9,493 nucleotides of DNA from Micrococcales bacterium (GTDB taxonomy: Bacteria; Actinomycetota; Actinomycetes; Actinomycetales; Dermatophilaceae), in assembly GCA_003132125.1 (NCBI GenBank), contig PKWT01000188.1, forward strand, positions 1 to 9,493, in the 5' to 3' direction. Shown here one piece after another: positions 6,876-9,493 of this stretch. The position numbers and the translations under genes were made by a program. The notes beneath the pieces are model-generated. The model was not told where the DNA came from, made no database searches, and saw only the letters and a list, made by a program, of their open reading frames with translations. The first letter of the stretch is position 1. The number at the start of each line of letters is the position of its first letter.

Positions 6876-7229
6876 CTACGACTGGGGGCTGTCCTGACTC
6901 TCGTACCCGTCAGGAGCCGGCCTGCTCCAGCGGGCAGGGGTCATGCTGGCTGCGGTGGCGCGGTCGATGGCCTCTTGGATGACCTTCTCGGCCTCGGTGC
7001 GGCCACCCCAGTGGGCGCCCTTGATCGATTTGCCCGGCTCGAGGTCCTTAGTGCCTGACGTTCCGCACATCTGCTCGGTGATATCTCGGCAATTACAGGG
7101 TCAGCCCTCGGCGTCTTCGAACGCGCGTAGGGACCGGGCCTCGAGCTCGCTGAGGAGGTCGCGGAGTCGGCGGGCGTTGTCGAACCAGGCTCAGACCTCC
7201 TCAAGTAGGGATGAGTTCAGCGTTGAGGT
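6876..7229 (-). pseudogene. Unrecognised coding remnant with in-frame TGA codons
   Basis: No intact gene lies between 6818 and 7229, but one - strand frame has clear coding character, with a strong G/C preference at codon position three. It reads SSLLEEV, then TGA (7193-7191), then AWFDNARRLRDLLSELEARS and RAFEDAEG. A second TGA (7103-7101) follows, then PCNCRDITEQMCGTSG, KDLEPGKSIKGAHWGG and RTEAEKVIQEAIDRATAAS, ending at TAG 6876. Three Cys in CNC and MCGT could be metal ligands. At both TGA positions a TGG (Trp) would give an uninterrupted protein, so single G-to-A changes could explain them. The remnant is also in frame with the degraded transposase just upstream, which may be chance. I do not recognise the family. 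The last part has an ATG at 7070 and could in principle be a 64-residue ORF. Confidence 0.4.
6887..6918 (+). terminator. Possible terminator hairpin after the NlpC/P60 gene
   Basis: TCCTGAC (6892-6898) pairs with GTCAGGA (6909-6915), with GGC/GCC adding a lower stem across a 2-nt bulge. It lies about 70 nt after the stop codon and lacks a T run. It overlaps the 3' end of the remnant read on the other strand, so it could serve either direction or neither. Confidence 0.3.
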
Positions 7230-8132
7230 TCACGCGTCGGCGAGCTGGTAGGTCAGCGGGCGGTGGTCGCCGGGCATGGTTGCTGGTGTGGCGTTGAGTT
7301 CTTCGGTGAGTAGCGCAAGGGCCCGGGCGACTCGTGGGCTGTCGGGGCGGTCGAGGGTGATGGTGACCGCCTTGGTGGTGTAGTTGACGTGCCCGCCGAG
7401 GTGGAGCAGGTTGCGCAGTATGGCCCGGTATTCGTTGGGGTCGGTCAGGTAGGCGTTGAAGTGTTCGGCTAGCCATGCTTCGGCGTTGAACGCCAGGAGC
7501 CGCAGGACCATTTGCAGGCCGCGGCGCCCAAGGTGGGGGCGGGCTCGTTTCGCGCCGGGGTCCAGGTCGGTGGCCAGGACCTTGGCTGGCACGGGGCGTA
7601 GCGCGGTCTTGGCGCTTTCCAGTGCGGCGATGGCCTTTTCGATCCGTTGGTGTGTTCCTGGCAGGGCGGTGTTCTTCTGTTTCGGGGACCCCTGGCCATT
7701 GAGGAGCTGGGGCAGTGCCCGTTCGGCGGTGGCGAGCTCGGCCTCCGCGTTGGCGACCACTTTGCGGGCCGCGACGCGGGCGGGGTTGGTGACCTTGCGG
7801 GTGTCCGGGCCGATATCCATCCCGTAGTCGGCCAACGCGTCGATGCCGTTGTGCGCGGCGGCGCAGGAGAACATGTTCTCGATCCGTCACCGGGCCCGCA
7901 GCCAGTACAGCAGCCCTGCGCCGGTGGTGGTGGTGTCGCTGGTCAACACCTGCAGGACGGGCGCGTCGTTCTCGTACAAGGTGAGCTGGCGCGCGGCGCC
8001 GTACCCCTTGATCTGCACGGCCTCGTCGGCCAGCATCACCTGCACGCCCCGATCCCGCTGACCCTGAGGTAGACAGAACACCCACCCCAAGAACCCGTGA
8101 AACCCCTGTTCAGCAGGGGTTTCACGCGTCAC
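7230..8132 (-). pseudogene. Third transposase remnant ('IS-C'), C-terminal half with an in-frame stop
   Basis: C-terminal half of a DDE-type transposase. One frame from about 8132 to 7230 reads VQIKGYGAARQLTLYE, TSDTTTTGAGLLYWLRAR, a TGA at 7889-7887, then RIENMFSCAAAHNGIDALAD and DYGMDIGPDTRKVTNPARVA, a charged helical segment, and an end at LTYQLADA. Restoring TGA to TGG gives RWRIENMF, the R-W-x-I-E signature around the catalytic Glu of many IS transposases, so the stop sits on a core residue. The N-terminal part with the first two catalytic Asp residues is missing, because the sequence upstream of about 8070 turns into a hairpin and then the region after the thioesterase gene. The family resembles transposases common in actinobacteria but differs from IS-A and IS-B. 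No inverted repeats could be paired. Confidence 0.7.
8096..8126. terminator. Perfect 13-bp hairpin, possible terminator of the 4HBT thioesterase gene
   Basis: CGTGAAACCCCTG and its exact reverse complement are separated by TTCAG. On the - strand it lies 64 nt past the thioesterase stop codon, a fitting place for a terminator, but no T run follows. It also sits at the broken edge of the IS-C remnant, so it could be an element-end structure instead. The stem is by far the strongest simple hairpin outside the intron. Confidence 0.5.
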
Positions 8133-8153
8133 ACGACACGTAACTTCGGACTA
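8130..8153 (+). repeat. 24-bp direct repeat, copy 2 (beside IS-C remnant)
   Basis: Nearly identical to bases 2-25. It lies between the 13-bp hairpin and the end of the thioesterase gene. Similarity to copy 1 stops after CTA on the right. It may be an element terminus or a leftover end of another IS-A-like copy. Confidence 0.7.
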
Positions 8154-8189
8154 GTGATCGTCAGCGGTCAACGCACCAGAACCTGACCC

Positions 8190-8645
8190 TCACCTGGGCC
8201 GCTCGCGCCAGCGGAAGGTCACCGGATCCCCGGACATACCTTTCAGTACTGCCCGCTCATCCTCACGCAGCCGGCGCGGGCTCGCCGTCTCAAAGTCGTA
8301 GGCGACCACGGTGGTCTCGGCCCTGGCATACAACGTCGTGCCCACCCCGGCCGGATCGCACATCTCGTAGGCGAGGTTGAAGTTGGAACCCGAGATCTTG
8401 GTCGCCCACATGTCCACGCTGATCGGCGCGTGCCGGAAATCCAGCGGTGCCAGGTACTCGATCTCATGACGGGCGACCACCACGCCTTCATTGAGCAGAG
8501 TGCGATCCTGACCGAACCACGCCTGGAAGCCCATCACCCGGGCGTCCTCGAGCAGGCGTAAGAACTGGACGTTGTTGACGTGCCCGTATGCGTCCATGTC
8601 GGACCATCGGAGCGGGACGTCGACACGGTAGGGGCGGGGGTTCAT
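8190..8645 (-). CDS. 4HBT/YbgC-type hotdog-fold acyl-CoA thioesterase
   Basis: Hydrolyses acyl-CoA thioesters in the cytoplasm; the exact substrate cannot be read from the sequence. The 151-residue length is normal for a single hotdog domain. The N-terminal motif LRWSDMDAYGHVNNVQFLR carries the presumed catalytic Asp18, equivalent to Asp17 of the Pseudomonas 4-hydroxybenzoyl-CoA thioesterase, with the helix after GHVNN as in the family. Later strands (ARHEIEYLAPLDF, SVDMWATKISGSNFNLAYEM, TLYARAETTVVAYDF) fit the hotdog sheet. The ATG at 8645 has no strong ribosome-binding site in front. It is divergent from the TesB-type gene with only a few dozen bases between them, which suggests a shared regulatory region. 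The gene appears intact and uses TGA as a true stop. Confidence 0.88.
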   Translation of the reverse strand: MNPRPYRVDVPLRWSDMDAYGHVNNVQFLRLLEDARVMGFQAWFGQDRTLLNEGVVVARHEIEYLAPLDFRHAPISVDMWATKISGSNFNLAYEMCDPAGVGTTLYARAETTVVAYDFETASPRRLREDERAVLKGMSGDPVTFRWRERPR

Positions 8646-8683
8646 GGCGCCATCATCGCAGCCAGGCGGATATGGTCCTTTGG
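8646..8683. promoter_or_regulatory. Short divergent intergenic region between the two thioesterase genes
   Basis: Only 38 bp (26 if the ATG at 8672 is the tesB start) separate the two start codons, so the promoters must overlap each other or the coding regions. AGGCGG at 8664-8669 is the only ribosome-binding-like motif. It is 14 nt from the GTG at 8684 and 2 nt from the ATG at 8672, neither ideal. No operator palindrome is obvious. Confidence 0.4.
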
Positions 8684-9493
8684 GTGACCACCCCTGAGAA
8701 CGGCGCCTTGCTCGACGCCCTCGAGGACCTGCTCGACGCCCTGGACCTCGCGCCAGCCGTTTCGGCTCCCAGCACGGCCGGTGGGGCTGCCGACGATAGC
8801 CAGTCCGACTTCGGTGTGGCCGATACCGACGTCTTCATCGGGCGCAGCCAGCCGATGCCACATGGCCGCGTTTTCGGCGGTCAGGTCCTTGCACAGTCGA
8901 TCATCGCCGCGGGCCGGACCGTCAATGACCTCGATGACGCAGCGGCGCGTCCACGCCGGATCCATTCGCTGCACGGCTACTTTCTTCGCCCCGGCGACTC
9001 CAACCACCCGATTCGCTTCACCGTGGAGCGGCTCCGGGACGGGCACTCGTTCTCGGCCCGACGGGTCCACGCGATCCAATACGGCAGGCCCATCCTTTCG
9101 ATGATCACCTCTTTCCAGACCGACGCCGACGGGCTGGACCACCAGGACTCGGTGCCGGCCGCACCCGATCCCGAGATTCTGCCGACCCTGGCTGAGGTCT
9201 TCGCCGGGGTGGATGACCCGCAAGCCAACTTCTGGTCGACGGACAAAGCAGTCGACCTGCGCCACGTCGAGGGAGCCATCTACATCCGCCCTGGGCGACA
9301 GCTCGCATCGCGGCAGAGCGTCTGGCTCAGGACGATGGGCCGGCTGCCTGACGACCCGCCGATCAACGCCGCGGTGCTGGCCTACTGCTCGGACTACTCA
9401 CTGCTAGAGCCGGTACGGGGCATGATGGAACATTGGAACGAAAAGTCACGCCCCCCAACGCATCTTCGGGTGCATTCTCACGGGCAGAACGCA
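8684..9493 (+). CDS. tesB: Acyl-CoA thioesterase II (TesB-like), partial at window end
   Basis: Broad-range acyl-CoA thioesterase releasing fatty acids from CoA, built as two fused hotdog domains (E. coli TesB is 286 residues). The 270 codons seen here are open to the window end. Family features are DVFIGRSQPMPHGRVFGGQV near residues 49-68, then IHSLHGYFLRPGD, FTVERLRDGHSFSARRVHAI and SMITSFQ in domain one, and AVLAYCSDYSLLEPV in domain two. The family's catalytic Asp, Thr and Gln lie beyond this point. GTG 8684 is taken as start because MTTPENG precedes the conserved part, but an in-frame ATG at 8672 is possible. After LLEPV (about base 9415) the sequence RGMMEHWNEKSRPPTHLR no longer resembles the expected HG...W...SLDHAMW segment, so the gene may be broken or rearranged there. 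Confidence 0.83.
   Translation, partial: MTTPENGALLDALEDLLDALDLAPAVSAPSTAGGAADDSQSDFGVADTDVFIGRSQPMPHGRVFGGQVLAQSIIAAGRTVNDLDDAAARPRRIHSLHGYFLRPGDSNHPIRFTVERLRDGHSFSARRVHAIQYGRPILSMITSFQTDADGLDHQDSVPAAPDPEILPTLAEVFAGVDDPQANFWSTDKAVDLRHVEGAIYIRPGRQLASRQSVWLRTMGRLPDDPPINAAVLAYCSDYSLLEPVRGMMEHWNEKSRPPTHLRVHSHGQNA

Noticed and set aside
7201..8085. 294-codon ORF on the - strand
   Set aside because: It overlaps the IS-C remnant in another frame and has the Arg/Pro/His-rich composition of an out-of-frame read.
6876..8132. TGA read as tryptophan (recoded genome)
   Set aside because: Several TGAs in this segment fit Trp, but intact neighbours (4HBT thioesterase, intron maturase) end at TGA and use TGG for Trp. 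Pseudogene decay is simpler.
1..9493. CRISPR array, tRNA or rRNA genes, toxin-antitoxin or defence cassette
   Set aside because: No regularly spaced repeats, tRNA-like cloverleaf, rRNA sequence or recognisable defence protein was seen by eye on either strand.

Overview
This is a GC-rich window with strong third-position G/C preference, frequent GTG starts, a RipA-type NlpC/P60 hydrolase and a TesB/hotdog thioesterase pair, which points to an actinobacterium. I cannot name the species. Most of the sequence is accessory DNA: four mobile or degenerate elements packed between a few housekeeping-type genes.

Layout. (1) Positions 1-3786 hold a truncated IS4/IS701-like transposase gene ('IS-A', + strand), split by a complete group II intron at 1067-3700. 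The intron has a GTGCGAC 5' end, a 596-residue reverse transcriptase-maturase-HNH protein, a canonical domain V and domain VI with a bulged A, and a 3' end in AC. Joining base 1066 to base 3701 restores the transposase frame. (2) Positions 3787-5406 hold a second, related element ('IS-B', transposase on the - strand). It cuts IS-A off 86 bp after the intron and is itself frameshifted by a 25-bp duplication. (3) Positions 5407-6817 carry the 5' region and gene of a secreted, coiled-coil NlpC/P60 peptidoglycan hydrolase. (4) Positions 6818-8153 are decayed: an unrecognised coding remnant and the C-terminal half of a third transposase, both on the - strand and both with in-frame TGA codons. A strong hairpin and a 24-bp sequence nearly identical to the window's first bases follow. 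(5) Positions 8190-9493 carry two divergent acyl-CoA thioesterase genes, a 4HBT/YbgC-type gene (-) and a TesB-type gene (+) that runs off the window. The last ~26 codons of the latter stop resembling the TesB family.

How it fits together. The intron looks complete and possibly still able to splice and move, but its host transposon is dead because IS-B removed the 3' end. IS-B now sits directly upstream of the cell-wall hydrolase gene, whose promoter must lie in the ~100 bp between them or inside the element. The two thioesterases share a very short divergent intergenic region. I found no CRISPR array, tRNA, rRNA or defence cassette, and no convincing new multi-gene system. The main interest is the nested element history and several precise sequence scars.
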